Assembly (NCBI RefSeq): GCF_029962835.1
Contig: NC_080588.1
Location: forward strand, 60,970,001 to 61,034,000
DNA length: 64,000 nucleotides
Direction: 5' to 3'
Source of the DNA: Magnolia sinica
Lineage: Eukaryota; Streptophyta; Magnoliopsida; Magnoliales; Magnoliaceae
Part shown: piece by piece, positions 22,025 through 34,300 of the stretch
How the letters are laid out: each line of letters starts with the position of its first letter
Position numbering within the stretch: position 1 is the first letter of the stretch
Notes under the pieces: model-generated
Seen by the model: only the letters and a program-made list of their open reading frames with translations
Told to the model about the DNA's origin: nothing
The model's database searches: none
Program-made: the position numbers and the translations under genes

Positions 22025-22860
22025 GTTGATCTTACAAAGATTATACTATCATGATGCATAACATACTCTGATTTTCATTTGGTCCCAGTGGTGCCTGTGT
22101 TTCAGCGATCCAGACCATTGGACTGTTAGGCCCACCATGTGTGGACCATAGGATAAAAAATAATTATCCTCACTAGTTCAGACCTAACACTTTTTGGCAT
22201 AAAAAATTAGACGGCTAGGAAGTGAAATAAAGCGATGGTCCCAAGATTGGCGGCTGCGATCTTCCGATCTGGGAGATTTTTGGTGGGATTCATATGACCA
22301 ACCACCTCGATAGACTGACCATGGGCCCCACTCGTACAAAGTACCGATTGAGAGCCTTAAGTTGTAATAGATTAATTAACAAACACATGTTTCAGCACTT
22401 ACCATTACGCCTTGTTTTTATTTCAATAGAGGAAGTAATCTCAAGTGCAACCGGTGCAGTTCAGGTTTAAGTACATCCGGGTGCTTTTATACACTTGGAT
22501 AGTCCAATTATAAATCTGGACCGTCAATTAGGTGCATTGGATCTTCAGGACAAGTATAAAAAAATAAAATTAGAGGATCCTTTCCATCTGATCAGCACCC
22601 TATAAAGTGGACAGTTCAAATAATTTACAACAAAACAGGCCTACTCATCCATCTGAACCATCCATTCCGTGGTGCCCACCTGTCTCTAAACGATCTTTCA
22701 ACCAGATGATCATAAACACCCCATCCTTTGCTTCGAAACAGATGATTTTTAGAAAGGAGTCCACCATTTGGATGATTTGGATCATTTGATTGATGTGATT
22801 TTTTTCTTCGTGGCCCGTAAAGAGTGGGACCTAGTGGCCTTCGAAGTTCATGCGTTGAAA
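22025..22860. other. Unassigned spacer
   Basis: Scattered CCATCTGAACCATCC-like strings recall repeat arms, but no element can be bounded. No coding frame with recognisable features. Confidence 0.4.
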
Positions 22861-22864
22861 ACTT

Positions 22865-23245
22865 ACACGGGGCCTACTGTGATGTTTGTGATAAATCTAC
22901 TTCATTGATATGATTTTTGAACTTATTTTAAGAATTTAGACAAAATATGAGATTGATTCAAGGCCAGGAAAATTCATAACATTGGAACCTACGTGGGGTT
23001 GGTAGTGATGTTTATGTGCCGTACATTCAGCTCATAACGTCATTCCTACTTATATGAACTGAAAACACAGATATTAGCCTGATTGGTAACTTCTGTGGCC
23101 CTGATTATTTCAACTGTGGATGTTCAATCCTCATGTTTTTGGCCCACTAGAGTATTGGATGTGACTCACTTTTTCCCATATCCCAAGATGATCTCAAAAA
23201 ATGAACAGGGTGAATTTCTTTGAAACGTTATGGTGGCCCACCTAT
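22865..23245. mobile_element. FB-MULE copy, decayed
   Basis: Arms ACGGGGCCTACTGTGATGTT and ACGTTATGGTGGCCCACC with a loop (CGTACATTCAGCTCATAACG). Outer ends not identifiable. Confidence 0.6.
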
Positions 23246-23273
23246 TTCTCCCGTACAGGAACTTAATGCTAAA

Positions 23274-23791
23274 TGGAGATGGATTGGCTACTCATGGACA
23301 CCAGCCAATTGGCTGGTGGTCGGTGCTCCGTGGGCCCCACCATGATGTATGTGTTTCATTTCTATTGATCATTTTAGGAATTAATACAAAGAATGATAGG
23401 GATATAAATCTTAGGTGAATCGCACTACGGGATAACAATAATGATTGGATATCCACCATTAAAATCCTTTTAAGGCCTACTGTATTGTTTATTTGACATT
23501 TAATCTGTTGATTAGATCGTAGAGACCCAGATGAAGGAAAGAAATAAATATCAGTTTGATCCAAAACTTTTATGATCCCCAACGTTTTTAATGCCAGCGT
23601 TCATTCAACACTGTTTCCTTTAATGTGGCCCACTTGAGATTGAGATATATCTCATTTTTTTTTTTCATAACATAAAATGATATATACAAATAGATGGACT
23701 GCATAGATGAAACACATACATCATGGTGGGCCCACGGAGCACCGACCACTAGCCAATGGCGAGCGGTAGGGGGAGTGGCCAATCCGTTTCC
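23274..23791. mobile_element. FB-MULE copy with exact 9-bp duplication
   Basis: AATGCTAAA is exact at 23265-23273 and 23792-23800. Ends TGGAGATGGATTGGCTAC and GTGGCCAATCCGTTTCC are inverted copies; arms GTGGGCCCCACCATGATG and CATCATGGTGGGCCCAC. 518 bp. A 9-bp duplication is the Mutator-like signature. Confidence 0.9.
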
Positions 23792-23910
23792 AATGCTAAA
23801 GGCTTTCCAAGAAATCCGGTCCCACCGTCGATTTCTAGAAGCACCTGTTTCTAGAAGCACCGGCTGCAATCAAAGTTCAAGAGTGGATCCAGTATTCATT
23901 TAGTAAAGAT

Positions 23911-24530
23911 GGAAGCGGATTGGCTGTTGTAACACACACCGGCTATATAGCTGCCGCAGGTACGTGCTGTGCGAAGACGAGCACTGACGCTCCTCGAGCT
24001 CTGAGTTGCACCAATGGTTCAAAGGAGAACAAGGTTACATGGCCTCACAGTAATGTATTTATCATATCTACACCGTTCATCTATTTTTAGAGATCATGTC
24101 AGAGCATTATGAAAAAACTGAATCATATCCAAAGATCATCTGAACCACACCACAAATAGTAGCAGAGATAATGATTTTCATTGTTAAACAATTCGTAGGG
24201 CCCACTATGACGTTTATTTTCCATCCAATCTGTTCATAAGGTGACAAAGACCTGAATGAAGAGGAAGAACAAATTTCACATTGATCCAAAACTTCTGTGG
24301 CCCTAAAAAGGGTTTCAATGGTAGACGTTCAATCTCCCACTGCTTTTTGCAGTGTGATCCACTTGATAGTTATATCTGTCTTATTTTTTTTATCTCAAGA
24401 CTTAAGATGAGCTTGCCAAATGGATAGACGGTTTGGATATAACACATACCTCATGATCAAACCCACAGAACTTGCTGACAACAATACAGCAGCTATATAG
24501 CTGGTGTGGTACACTAGCCAATACGCTTGC
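23911..24530. mobile_element. FB-MULE copy with exact 9-bp duplication
   Basis: AGTAAAGAT at 23902-23910 and 24531-24539. Left end GGAAGCGGATTGGCTG, right end CTAGCCAATACGCTTGC. The inverted ends carry the palindrome-like GGCTATATAGCTGC and GCAGCTATATAGCTGG. 620 bp. Confidence 0.9.
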
Positions 24531-24541
24531 AGTAAAGATAG

Positions 24542-25040
24542 GGACGCGGATTGCGTCCTACCCCCGCCCGGACGGTAATCCATCACGGCAGGGTTCTGTG
24601 GGGCCTACTGTGATTTAAGTATTTTATCCACGCTGCTCATCACTTTTCTCGTATCATTTTAAGGTATGATCCTAAAAATGAAGCAGGTCTACAGCTCCGG
24701 TGGACCACACTAAAGGAAGCTGCAGTGATAATGACACCCATCGTTGAAACCTTTCTAAGGGCCACTGTGATGTTTTTTAACGATCCAAACTATTAATAAG
24801 ATCATGTAGACGTGGATGAAGTGAAAACACAAATATCAGCTTGATCTGAAACTTCTTCAGCTCCCAAGAAGGGTTTTATGGTGGAAGTTCAATACCCACC
24901 TTGTGGTCCACTTAATCCCTTTACCTGCCGTATTTTTTGGCTTATACCTTCAAATAATCTGAGAAAAATGATGAACGGCGTGGATAAAATACTTACATCA
25001 CGGTGGGCGCGTACAGGCGGGTAGGACCCAATCCACGTCC
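24542..25040. mobile_element. FB-MULE copy, GCGGATTGCGTCC-ended subgroup
   Basis: TAAAGATAG at 24533-24541 against TAAAGTTAG at 25041-25049 (8 of 9). Ends GGACGCGGATTGCGTCC and CCCAATCCACGTCC. Its target overlaps the duplication of the copy immediately to the left. Confidence 0.85.
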
Positions 25041-25049
25041 TAAAGTTAG

Positions 25050-25662
25050 ACAGAGAGATCTCTCACAAATCCAATAAACAAATGCATTACACCAACTTCA
25101 CAAGTAACCACATAGAATTCCAAGTGACCACATCTCATTTGTTTAAGCTCTAATCCACCAATAATCTGTTATAAACAAAACGAATACAATTTCAATGAAC
25201 GGTCCAATAATCTACACCATATGGGACCGATCACAGTGGACTGCATATCGACTGAATCAAACCAATGGTCTCCATGTGATCGAACAACAGTCCGATCACA
25301 CGGTGTAGATATGCATATTCCTAGTGGGCCACCACCCAATCAAATCTTTCAAACTTCATTAAAATGAAATCTCATTATCAACTTGACTACTTGAGTAATA
25401 CAAGGTAGGTTAACTTAGAAAGTATTTACATTGATGAGCCAATGAGTTGATTTCCAATCTAACCCAAATTACACAAATTTACACTCATGAAATTTATAAA
25501 TTAAAAAAAAAAAGAAAAAAAGACACAGCATAAAAAATCATGAACATCAAGATCATGATCATTTTGTTCTATGTACATGTGTGTGGCCCACATCTTAAGA
25601 TTGATGAGATTCAACATCATCATAAAAAAAAACAGGGAGAAATATGATTTCCATAAACATCA
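25050..25662. other. 3' flank of the ZCF37-like gene
   Basis: No repeats of the window's families here. It should contain the 3'UTR and terminator of the minus-strand gene; no single clear poly(A) signal stands out. Confidence 0.4.
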
Positions 25663-26382
25663 TCATTTCCTTCCCTGTAGATGGTGTCTTGGTGATAATG
25701 CTTCAATGGCCAAGATCTTATGTTGATGAGATTTCACATCACCACCCAACTTCTTTCCACTCGACCTTCTCCTAATCTCCTTCTTCATGGATCTTTTCTC
25801 ATTCACATTCAGGTTTTTCATGGTGGGCACTAAGTACCACCAAATAGAGGTGCAAAAGATCGCAAAGGTACGTCCAAACGCCATCAAACACAATAAAATC
25901 AAAATAATAACCAAAGGCCAATAATAAGAAGGCTTTGAAAACAACACACCATTCTTCTTCAAATTCCATAAGAAGCTCTTCTTCGTATTCTTCTCGGGCG
26001 GTGTTACCGACACAACTTCCTTCGCAGTCGAAAACCCAATTGAAGATTTCTCTACCGCTTCCGAATTCCGCTTCACTGGCCGATCAAGACAGCTACCGAC
26101 GTCGGCCTTAGCCTGTTTCGGGTCTCTCAGCTTCACGACGATTGGGACCCAGCCATTTGAACTTGAATGGACGAATCGGACCAACGTAAGATCTTGGTGG
26201 CCCACCTTTGCCATGATCTTCTCCCTCCTTTCTTCAAGATCAGCTAAAAGGGTTGAAAACTTATCAAGCCCACGATTCGAATATGGGTTCTTCTCTTTCT
26301 TCCTTGATTTCCTTGGTGATGATCTGGTGGACCATAGATCATCATCATCTACATGTGAAAAGCTACGAATTCCACAAAACAT
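25663..26382 (-). CDS. ZCF37-like single-pass or hairpin membrane protein
   Basis: A 239-residue frame with no intron. It starts MFCGIRSFSHV followed by an acidic patch, then a Ser/Lys-rich stretch and the conserved block NPYSNRGLDKFSTLLADLE (about residues 32-50) running into EERREKIMAKVG, then VRFVHSSSNGWVPIVVKLR (about 68-86). Residues about 153-185 are strongly hydrophobic (YWPLVIILILLCLMAFGR, then AIFCTSIWWYLVP), one long or two short membrane segments. The C-terminus is very basic. The block order matches Arabidopsis ZCF37 and relatives (from memory), whose biochemical role is unknown. I chose the Met at 26380-26382 because the family starts M.CG; the frame is open 27 codons further upstream to a Met at 26461-26463. 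The frame is intact and bounded by transposon-free flanks, so it is likely functional. Confidence 0.82.
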   Translation of the reverse strand: MFCGIRSFSHVDDDDLWSTRSSPRKSRKKEKNPYSNRGLDKFSTLLADLEERREKIMAKVGHQDLTLVRFVHSSSNGWVPIVVKLRDPKQAKADVGSCLDRPVKRNSEAVEKSSIGFSTAKEVVSVTPPEKNTKKSFLWNLKKNGVLFSKPSYYWPLVIILILLCLMAFGRTFAIFCTSIWWYLVPTMKNLNVNEKRSMKKEIRRRSSGKKLGGDVKSHQHKILAIEALSPRHHLQGRK

Positions 26383-26644
26383 AAGTGAATGAGGAAATGG
26401 ACCTTGTGATGGTATCTGGGCAGATATGGATTTTTGAAAGGTATTTAAAGGACCAAAAATCAAAGAAGAGATAGAGGTTGAAAACCAAATCTTGGAAGCA
26501 AAGCGAACAGAAGTTTCTAATTCTTATTTTCTTTTGATTGACTTTCTACAATGAAATACAAATGCTAACAAACAGTTCAACGGTTATTTATTTCGAGAGC
26601 CGGCGACTCAATGGTTGGAATTTTGAATTGGTCTTTGCATCTGA
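26383..26644 (-). promoter_or_regulatory. 5' flank of the ZCF37-like gene
   Basis: Repeat-free stretch of about 260 bp before the next FB-MULE remnant. A/T-rich strings occur near 26583-26592, but there is no textbook TATA box. Promoter assignment is by position only. Confidence 0.35.
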
Positions 26645-27259
26645 AGGAATGGAATGGCTACTCGCACGTACTATTCCCACGTGCCGATGTGACACTTGCG
26701 TGTGAGTGATCTGGATGGTTCATTAAGTGGGGCCTGATGTTTATGGGCTTCCAGTGAATAAAGATGATCAGTGGACACATTTCAACTACACGTGTTGTGC
26801 TTACATGATGATGGGCCACACCGTATTTTTGGGTCGGATTGGGTACAACCCCCACCAGGACCGGAAACGGATTGGCTACTCCGGGCTGGTGGTCGGTGCT
26901 CTGTGGACCCCACCATGATGTATCTGTATCATCCATGCCGTCCATCTATTTTTCCAGATCATTTTATGATATGAGGCAAAAAATGAGAGGGATATAAATT
27001 TCAGGTGGACCACACCACAGGAAAACAATAGCGATTGGATATCCACCATTAAAATCCTCCATAAGGACCATTGTACTATTTATTAGACATGTAATCTGCT
27101 GTTTACGTCATACATACCTAGATGAAGGGGAAAAAACATGAAGACGGAGCGATTAGGTGCGGCCATTTTTCTTATGGCAACGTGTCACATGTGTAAAATG
27201 TCCAATTGGTGAAAAGAGTCGGCGACAACATGAAGACATGGAGAGATTAGGTGTGGCCT
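26645..27259. mobile_element. FB-MULE remnants
   Basis: 26645-26870 shows scraps (GGAATGGCTACTCGCACG, GATGATGGGCCACACCG). 26874-27146 is a left arm plus part of the loop with the end GGAAACGGATTGGCTACTCC. 27147-27259 has two GATTAGGTG-type ends (GGAGCGATTAGGTGCGGCC, GAGAGATTAGGTGTGGCC). Confidence 0.6.
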
Positions 27260-27268
27260 CGGACTCAC

Positions 27269-27657
27269 GGGCGCGGATTGCATACTAACGGGCAGTTCTG
27301 TGGGCGGCCCACCGTGATGTATCTGTACATCCAAGCCGTCAATCCCTTTTCTCAGATTATTTTAAGGCATGAGCACAAAAATGAGGCAGATCCAACGCTC
27401 AAGTGGACCACACCAAATAATAAGCTTGGTTGCATTAAAATGCACAAAGCATTAAATGCCAGTTGCATTGAATGCAAGATTCATCTGTGGTGTGGTCCAT
27501 TTGAGCGTTATATTTGCGTCATTTATGTGGCTGCCTTAAAATAATCTGAGAAAAGGGATAGACAGCTTGGATGTACAGATACATCACGGTGGGGCCCGCC
27601 CACAGAACTGCCCGTTCGGAGCTAGGGACGGGCGGGGGTAGTACGCAATCCGCGCCC
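27269..27657. mobile_element. FB-MULE short copy with exact 9-bp duplication
   Basis: CGGACTCAC at 27260-27268 and 27658-27666. Ends GGGCGCGGATTGCATACTA and TAGTACGCAATCCGCGCCC. Arms pair almost perfectly (AAGTGGACCACACCA against TGGTGTGGTCCATTTGAGC). The usual loop is replaced by a short TGCATT-rich stretch. 389 bp. Confidence 0.9.
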
Positions 27658-27689
27658 CGGACTCACCCAACACGGTGGAGCACCGACGT

Positions 27690-28106
27690 GGGCCCAACTT
27701 GATGTATCTATTGTATATGGACACCGTCCATCCGTTTTGGGGTCTTATTTTAGTATATTATTCCAAAAATTAAGTAGATAAAACTCTCATGTGGAACACA
27801 CCATATCCAACAGTTTTTATTGAATGTCCACCATTCAAAAATTCCTATTTACCATCCAACCTGTTGGTAAGGTCATACAGACTCGAATGAAAGGAAAAAC
27901 AGTTGATTCAAAACTTTTGTGGCCCACAATAAGTTTTTAACGGTCACAACTGTTTCCTGCAGCGTGGTCCGGTAGAGATTTTTATCTACTTCATTTTTGG
28001 TATCACGGCATAAAATAAGCTGGTAAAATAGATGGACGGCATGGATATATAACACATACAACAAAGTAGGCAGCACGATCAGGGCCGCACCTAGCCCGCT
28101 TCCCTG
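27690..28106. mobile_element. FB-MULE copy, GGCTAGGTGCGG-ended
   Basis: Left arm GTGGGCCCAACTTGATGTAT, loop ACCATCCAACCTGTTGGTAAG, right end GGCCGCACCTAGCCCGCTTCCC. The outer left end is lost. Confidence 0.75.
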
Positions 28107-28639
28107 ACAAGAACAGAGAGAAAAATGAGAGAGCTTTACTCATTGGGTGGGCCACACCAAATCATTCATCAGCTATGTACTGATTTTGACTTGCGCAAGC
28201 GTGGCCACCTTCTTCAAAAGTCAGATATTCTACTCTTATTACACGCTTGTGATCATTTCTTGGAAGGCGACAATTGCACCACTTGGACGGAGCTCGGCCT
28301 GCATTGAATTCGTGGCCTTTTGCATGGGAATTTATTTAATAGTCTGGCCATGGTTTTTAGTCTCAACGATTCGGATAGAGTCCTTGAGTCACAAGCCAAG
28401 TCAGAGACGACTCATGGTGTACGAATCCAAGTCTCTTGCATGCCATGAGGGTCCATGTGATATTTTTCTGTTGAACCATTTGATAAATGTCCACTAATAC
28501 GATAATCAAACAACCAAATAAATTTATTTTTTAATCAATGAAACATCCAAACTAGGGCTCATAATCTGGATAGTTTAAATGGACTTACTTGTATGCATGG
28601 TTCGGACTCTTATTCGATGGTGGGCCTGTCATGGGTTGG

Positions 28640-29060
28640 TACTGAAAAGGCTCTATGGGTCTGTCCATGATGTATGTATCTTATTCATTATGTCCATTCA
28701 TATTATAAGTTCATTTTAGGGTATGAGTCCAAAATTTGAGATAGACCAAAGCTTAAGTAGACCACACCATAGGAAGCATTGCTGATAGTGACACTGTTGA
28801 ACCCTTCCTAGGGCCCACCGTGATGTGTATTTGACATCTGAACTATTTGTAAAGTCACATAAACCTGGTTGGAGAGAACATAAAAATTATTTTGATTCAA
28901 AGCTTCTATGGCCTGTAAAAAGTTTTCAGGGTTACGCATTCAATCATCACTGTTTCCTGTGGTGTAGCTCATTTGAGCTTTGGATATGTGAAAGGTCTAA
29001 AATGAGCTGGAAAAATGAATGGATGATATGGATAAAACACATACATCATGATGGGGGTAT
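28640..29060. mobile_element. FB-MULE copy inside unit 1
   Basis: Arms GTCTGTCCATGATGTATGTA and ACACATACATCATGATGGGG with loop. Not present at the matching place in units 2 and 3. Confidence 0.75.
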
Positions 29061-29100
29061 AAAGGGCTTCGACCTGTACTGACTAGTATTGGGGCACGCA

Positions 29101-29600
29101 TAGGATACTACCCCATGAGGACCTGGCGGCAGGCCCACCATGATGTATGCGTTTTATGGAAGTCATTTATTCAATTTGAAAGATCATTTTAAGGCATAGG
29201 CCCAAAAGGAAGGTAGATTGATGGCTGGAGAGGACTACACCACAGGAAGCTGTGGCAGCATTAATCTCCACCATCGAAACCTTCCTAGGGCCTATTGTGT
29301 TGTTTATTTGCTTTGTAAGGTAGATAAACATAGATGAAGGGAAAACAAAAATTCAGCTTGATCTAAAATTTCAATGGCACCAAGAGGATTTCAACAGTCT
29401 GTATTCAATACCCATTGTTTCCAGTAGTGTGGTCCACTCAGGCCTTTAATCTACCCCTTCTTTTGATCATGCCTTAAAATGATCTTTAAAAATAGATCAA
29501 CGACTTGGATAAAATACATACATTACAGTGGCCCACTCTTACAGGACCGTCCGTATCTAGCTAGGTCCTGATGGGGGCAGTACCCAATCCGGCCTACTTG
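29101..29600. mobile_element. FB-MULE copy inside unit 1, CTACCCC-ended
   Basis: Left end ACGCATAGGATACTACCCC mirrored by GGGGGCAGTACCCAATCCGG. Arms with AGGCCCACCATGATGTATG. The 9-bp duplication is unclear. Confidence 0.75.
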
Positions 29601-29945
29601 ATGGGTCACTGCGGAATCCGAGTCCTACGTGTTCAGCTTTTTAAGTAATTTCTTAGTGCATGTGTATCAGCCCTTGCACTGTTCCGAGTATCGAAGTACT
29701 TCATGATTCCAAAAGACGGAGCGTTCACACTCTCCAGGAGCAATTTTTGAAGAATTTCATGATTCCAAGAGGATCCCGACTCTTCCAAAAGACCGGATGT
29801 TCAAACTCTTCGGAGACCATTTTCAACAATTTCCAAGAAGATTCTGTAAGATGTAATTTCAAAGCCAATCGGTGGCCGAAGACAAATGATGCTAATCCAT
29901 GCACGCAGCTATTGCACAAGTGGCATCTTTATAGCTCGATTTGAA

Positions 29946-30461
29946 ATGCAGGAAGTTCCTGCGCCAGGATGCTGGGTTGGGCCCACTGCAATGTATGTGA
30001 GAAATCCATTCCGTCCATCCATTTTACGAGATCATTTTGCAATGTTTAATCGAAAATGAGGTGGATACAAAACTCAAGTGGGTCACACTATAGAGAAAAT
30101 TGGGGAAAGAAATTCCTACCGTTGAAACTATTTTGGGCTCCACCTTGATGTTTATATGCTATCCAAACCGTTTATAAGGTCATTCCCAATGGGACGAAGT
30201 GAAAACATGAGAAATGAAAACACAACAAATACAGCCTGATACAAAACTTTCATGTACATAGGAATGCATTAACGGTACTCACTGAATTCCCACTGTTTCC
30301 TCTAGTGTGACCCATTTAAGTTTTGTATCCACCTCATTTATGCTTGGATGTCCTAAAATGATCTGGAAAAACGGATGGACGGAATGGATTTCTCACATAC
30401 ATTGCAGCAGGCCCCACCCAGCATCCTTGCGCAGGAACTTACTTAGCAGGAAGTCCGCGTC
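29946..30461. mobile_element. FB-MULE copy with exact 9-bp duplication and empty sites
   Basis: CGATTTGAA is exact at 29937-29945 and 30462-30470. Units 2 and 3 of the segmental repeat show the uninterrupted site: GCTCGATCTGAATTATCC near 41097 and GCTTGATCTGGACTGTTC near 47200. The right end CAGGAAGTCCGCGTCC is complete; the left end has lost a few terminal bases (starts ATGCAGGAAGTTCC). Confidence 0.93.
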
Positions 30462-31379
30462 CGATTTGAATTGTCCAAATGGTGGGCCCCGCTATAGATG
30501 AACATGTACAGAAGCTTGGAGTGATTCTATGATCTTGATCTTCCGTTAGTTGACAACTCATGTTGACCGTTCATTTAAGGGCCTAAATTAATTAAATCTG
30601 CTTCCAATGATTAAAGGCAGGCTTCTCCTTCAACTAATCCAACCCAACGTATATCGTGTTGGATTTTATACTTTTTAATACAATGAATTTCCTTCATTAA
30701 TGTTTGTTATTTCTTATCATGCATCTATGAAATAGATATAATTAGAGAAATTTCATATATATCTTTGTGCCTTTAGAACATGGCGTAGAATAATTTGGAT
30801 GTAAAAGATATTACGATGTTTAATTTGTTTGATTCTTCGTATATTTAGAATATTGTCATATTCCGTAGATGAGTATGGATAGCCAGTATAACTCATAATT
30901 CGATAACTCGTAAACTCAACTCAACTCAATATCTACTTAGGTCAGATTGACTTGAAAACTGGATTTAACTTGAATACTCAATAATTAATTTAGGTATAAC
31001 ACAACACTAAAAATAGATACTAAAAACATTATCATTATAAAATAAGGTTAATTAAGTCAACAAAGTAGTGTTTGGCTGGCTGGTAATTGTTTTGCCTTCA
31101 AAGCTTTAAGTTGTGAATTTGACACCCTCTAGCTAGAAAAAATTTATTAAAAACTAATGAACTTGATAAGTGACTTGGTTCAAGCCATGTCGAGTTCGCC
31201 TAATAGTAAAGCCAACTCCACGAGTCATGCCAAGTATGAATCGAGTTGAGCTTGGTTATAAGTTCTGCAGTGACTTGGCTCAATTTTTGCTGAAATGAGT
31301 TGACTCAACCAAAATTTTTTGTTGAGTTGAGTTGACTCAACCAAATTTTGAGTTGAGTCACTAAGTTTTAGAATTATGG

Positions 31380-34300
31380 TATGATGAGTCATATGGTCAC
31401 CGGCTTTGTCAACATGTCCATGACATTTTCATTCATATGAATATTTTGAAACTGAATCTCTTTGGAAGTATTGAGTTCTCATATCTTGTGAAACCACGTC
31501 GATGTACTTAATTCTTGCATAATACACTTGATTTAACTCTAGATGGATAATACTCTGACTATCATAATGCAATTGAATCGCATAATTGAGTTTTTCTATT
31601 GGACCCTTCAACCATAATGCCTCTTTTGACGCTTACATCACAGCCATGTATTCCGCCTCAGTTGTAAACAATGCTATAATAGACTGTAGCATAGATCTCC
31701 AATATATCGGTTCGCCTACTAATGTGAAAACATATCCCTTAGTGGATCTCTTATTTGTCCAGATATCATGCATAATCTGAGTTCACATAGCTTACAACTG
31801 CACATGAAGTCCCATGTCCTTCGAACATGATCCCAGTGTTGACTGTGTCCCTGAGATACATGAGAATCCAATGCTCCTTTTTTATTTTTACTAACTAACT
31901 GGTTATGAAATATCCGGCCCCATCCAAACCATCACATACATGAGACTCCCCACTGCACTCGCATACGACACCTGTGACATGTTTGAAATTTCATCTTTTG
32001 TGCTTGGACACGACCTGACAGACAGCTTAAAATGATTTGTTAAAGGCATGTTAACTAGTTATCACCTTACATGTGGAACATCTTTAGCACCTTCTAGTCA
32101 CATCCCCTCTGAGACAGCCATAGCTTCTCAGACTCTCCATCTCTGTGAAACTCCACGCCTAAGATCTTCTTTGTAGTGCCCAAATCCTTCATATCAAACT
32201 ACTTGCTTAATAAAGACTTAAGCAAGACCATCTCATTCTTGTCCTTAGTAGCAGTCAACATATCATCAACACATAGTATCAATAGAATGTAGGACTCGTT
32301 CTCAAGCATGTTGTAATAAATGCGACAATCATACTCATATATGATATAGTCAATCTCCACCACATAGGAATCAAATTACTTGTACCACTGTATCAGAGAT
32401 TGCTTCTACTAATACAATGAATTCTTCAGCCAACACACATGATCTTCCTTACAAAGATCTTCGAATCTTTCTGACTACTTCATATGAATAACTTCCTCTA
32501 AGCCCCCATGAAGGAATGCCGTCTTCACATCAAGTTGCTCCAATTCCTAATTGAATTCCACTACTATAGCTAGTATCACCCTAATTGACATATGTTTTTC
32601 AGAAAGAAAACTTCATCATAATTCATTCGTTCCTTCTACGAGTACCCTTTTGTAATTAGAAGCCGTGCCTTGAACTTTTCGCCCTCATTTTCTATTAATG
32701 CTTCTTTCTTTCTGAACAATCACTTCCACCCTATAGCCCTATGACCATTTGCAAGTTCCACCAACTCTTATGTCTGATTCCTATATAGAGATTCTACCTC
32801 CTCCACCAGTGATGACACCTACTTGTCTCAATCCTTTCCAAACTTAGCCTCTTGAAAGGTGGAATGATCTCAACTCCCTGTGAATAATGTGAAAGAAACC
32901 ATGTCCTCAAACCCATATTGAATCTGGACTTTAATGATGCTTCTCTCCTTGTTTCTGTCTATACTTTCCTAAGTATCATGCTGATTGTTTCAATCAAATT
33001 CTTGCTCTTGTTAAATTTAACTTTCATTAACCGGCTCAATTAACTCCACCTGCACTAACAATCTCTTTGCATCACCATATGTTTTCGACTTCCTTGCAGC
33101 GTTCTTGTTAGTTTTTAACATCAATGGCTCATCGAAGATGACACCTCTGCTAATGACTACCTTATGAGAAACTTTATCCCAAAGCTTATAACCCTTGACA
33201 CCTTTCTCATACTTAACAAAGATATACATTATAGATTTAGTATACAACTTCATACTTTGTCCACTCTATATATGGACGTATACTAGACAACCGAAGATCA
33301 TCAATCCTGAGTAATTGACATCCTTGCCTATCCAGACTTCCTTTGTAGCATTGGAGTCTAGTGCTGTAGATGGGGACTGATTTACAATAAAGCATTTCAT
33401 GTTAATCGCTTCTGCCCAGGAGCTTTTAGGCAACCCTGCATGCAACCGCATACATCTTGCCCCTCTCCAATATAGTTCTATTCATCATCTCTGTTACCCC
33501 ATTTTATTGTAGGGTCCCAGGTGTTGAGAAGTGCCTTGTGATGTGCCATTCCTTACTGAATTTCATGAATTCCACATCTCTATCCTCTGTACCATTATCT
33601 GACCTGAGACACTTAACCTGTCTCATGGCTTGTTTCTCTACTTTTTCCTTCAATTCCTTAAATTTGGTGAACACCTCAAACTTGTTTTTTAAGAAGTAGA
33701 CCTAAACCTTCATTGAGTAATCATCTATGAAGCTCATGAAGTATTGTACTCTTCCCTTAAACAGTATCGTCATTGGCCCATATACATTAGAATGTATGTA
33801 ATCTAGCACCCTCTTGCTTGTATGTGTAGCAGTCTTAAACCTTACCCTTCACTGCTTCCCATAGATGCAATGCTCATAAAAATTCATCTTACATGCCTTG
33901 ACTCCCTTGAATAGTTTTCATTTACAAAGTTCTATTATGCTCTTTCACTCATATGCCTTAGCCGCCTATGCCACATATTTGTATCATCTGTGTTAGATTT
34001 TACGTGTGAGGTGGTAGTGGCCTCACCTATAACCGTGCTCCCAATTAACTTGTATAGATTTCTCGTCTTATGTCCCTTCATTAATACAATTTCACCTCTG
34101 AAGACCTTGATTACAGTGACAGATGCGGTGAATGTGCACTCATTCGGTATATAGGATTAAAGTTCTTCTTTAGATTTGGGACATGCTGACATTACCTAGA
34201 GTCCGTATGACTTCATTAGACATCCTTACCTTGATGGTCTCTATTTCGATAGCCTTGCATGTTGTGTCCATCCTCATCAGAGCACTCCCACCATCATAGC

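Larger units (their letters stand above)
28120..31379. repeat. Segmental repeat block, unit 1, left part
   Basis: Matches 40466-41445 and 46460-47350: GAGAGCTTTACTCATTGGG, GGGCCACACCAAATCATTC, AGTCAGATATTC.AC, TTGCATGGGAATTTATTTAA, CCGAGTA.C.AAGTA.TTCATGATTCCAAAAGAC, GTGGCATCTTTATAGCTCGA, and TGAATTTCCTTCATTAAT. FB-MULE copies interrupt it at 28640-29060, 29101-29600 and 29946-30461. From about 30840 on it aligns with the flanks of the solo LTR in unit 3. No gene recognised. Confidence 0.75.

Noticed and set aside
28147..28497. 116-codon frame in unit 1 with hydrophobic stretches
   Set aside because: The same region in units 2 and 3 is broken in all frames, so there is no sign of protein-level conservation.
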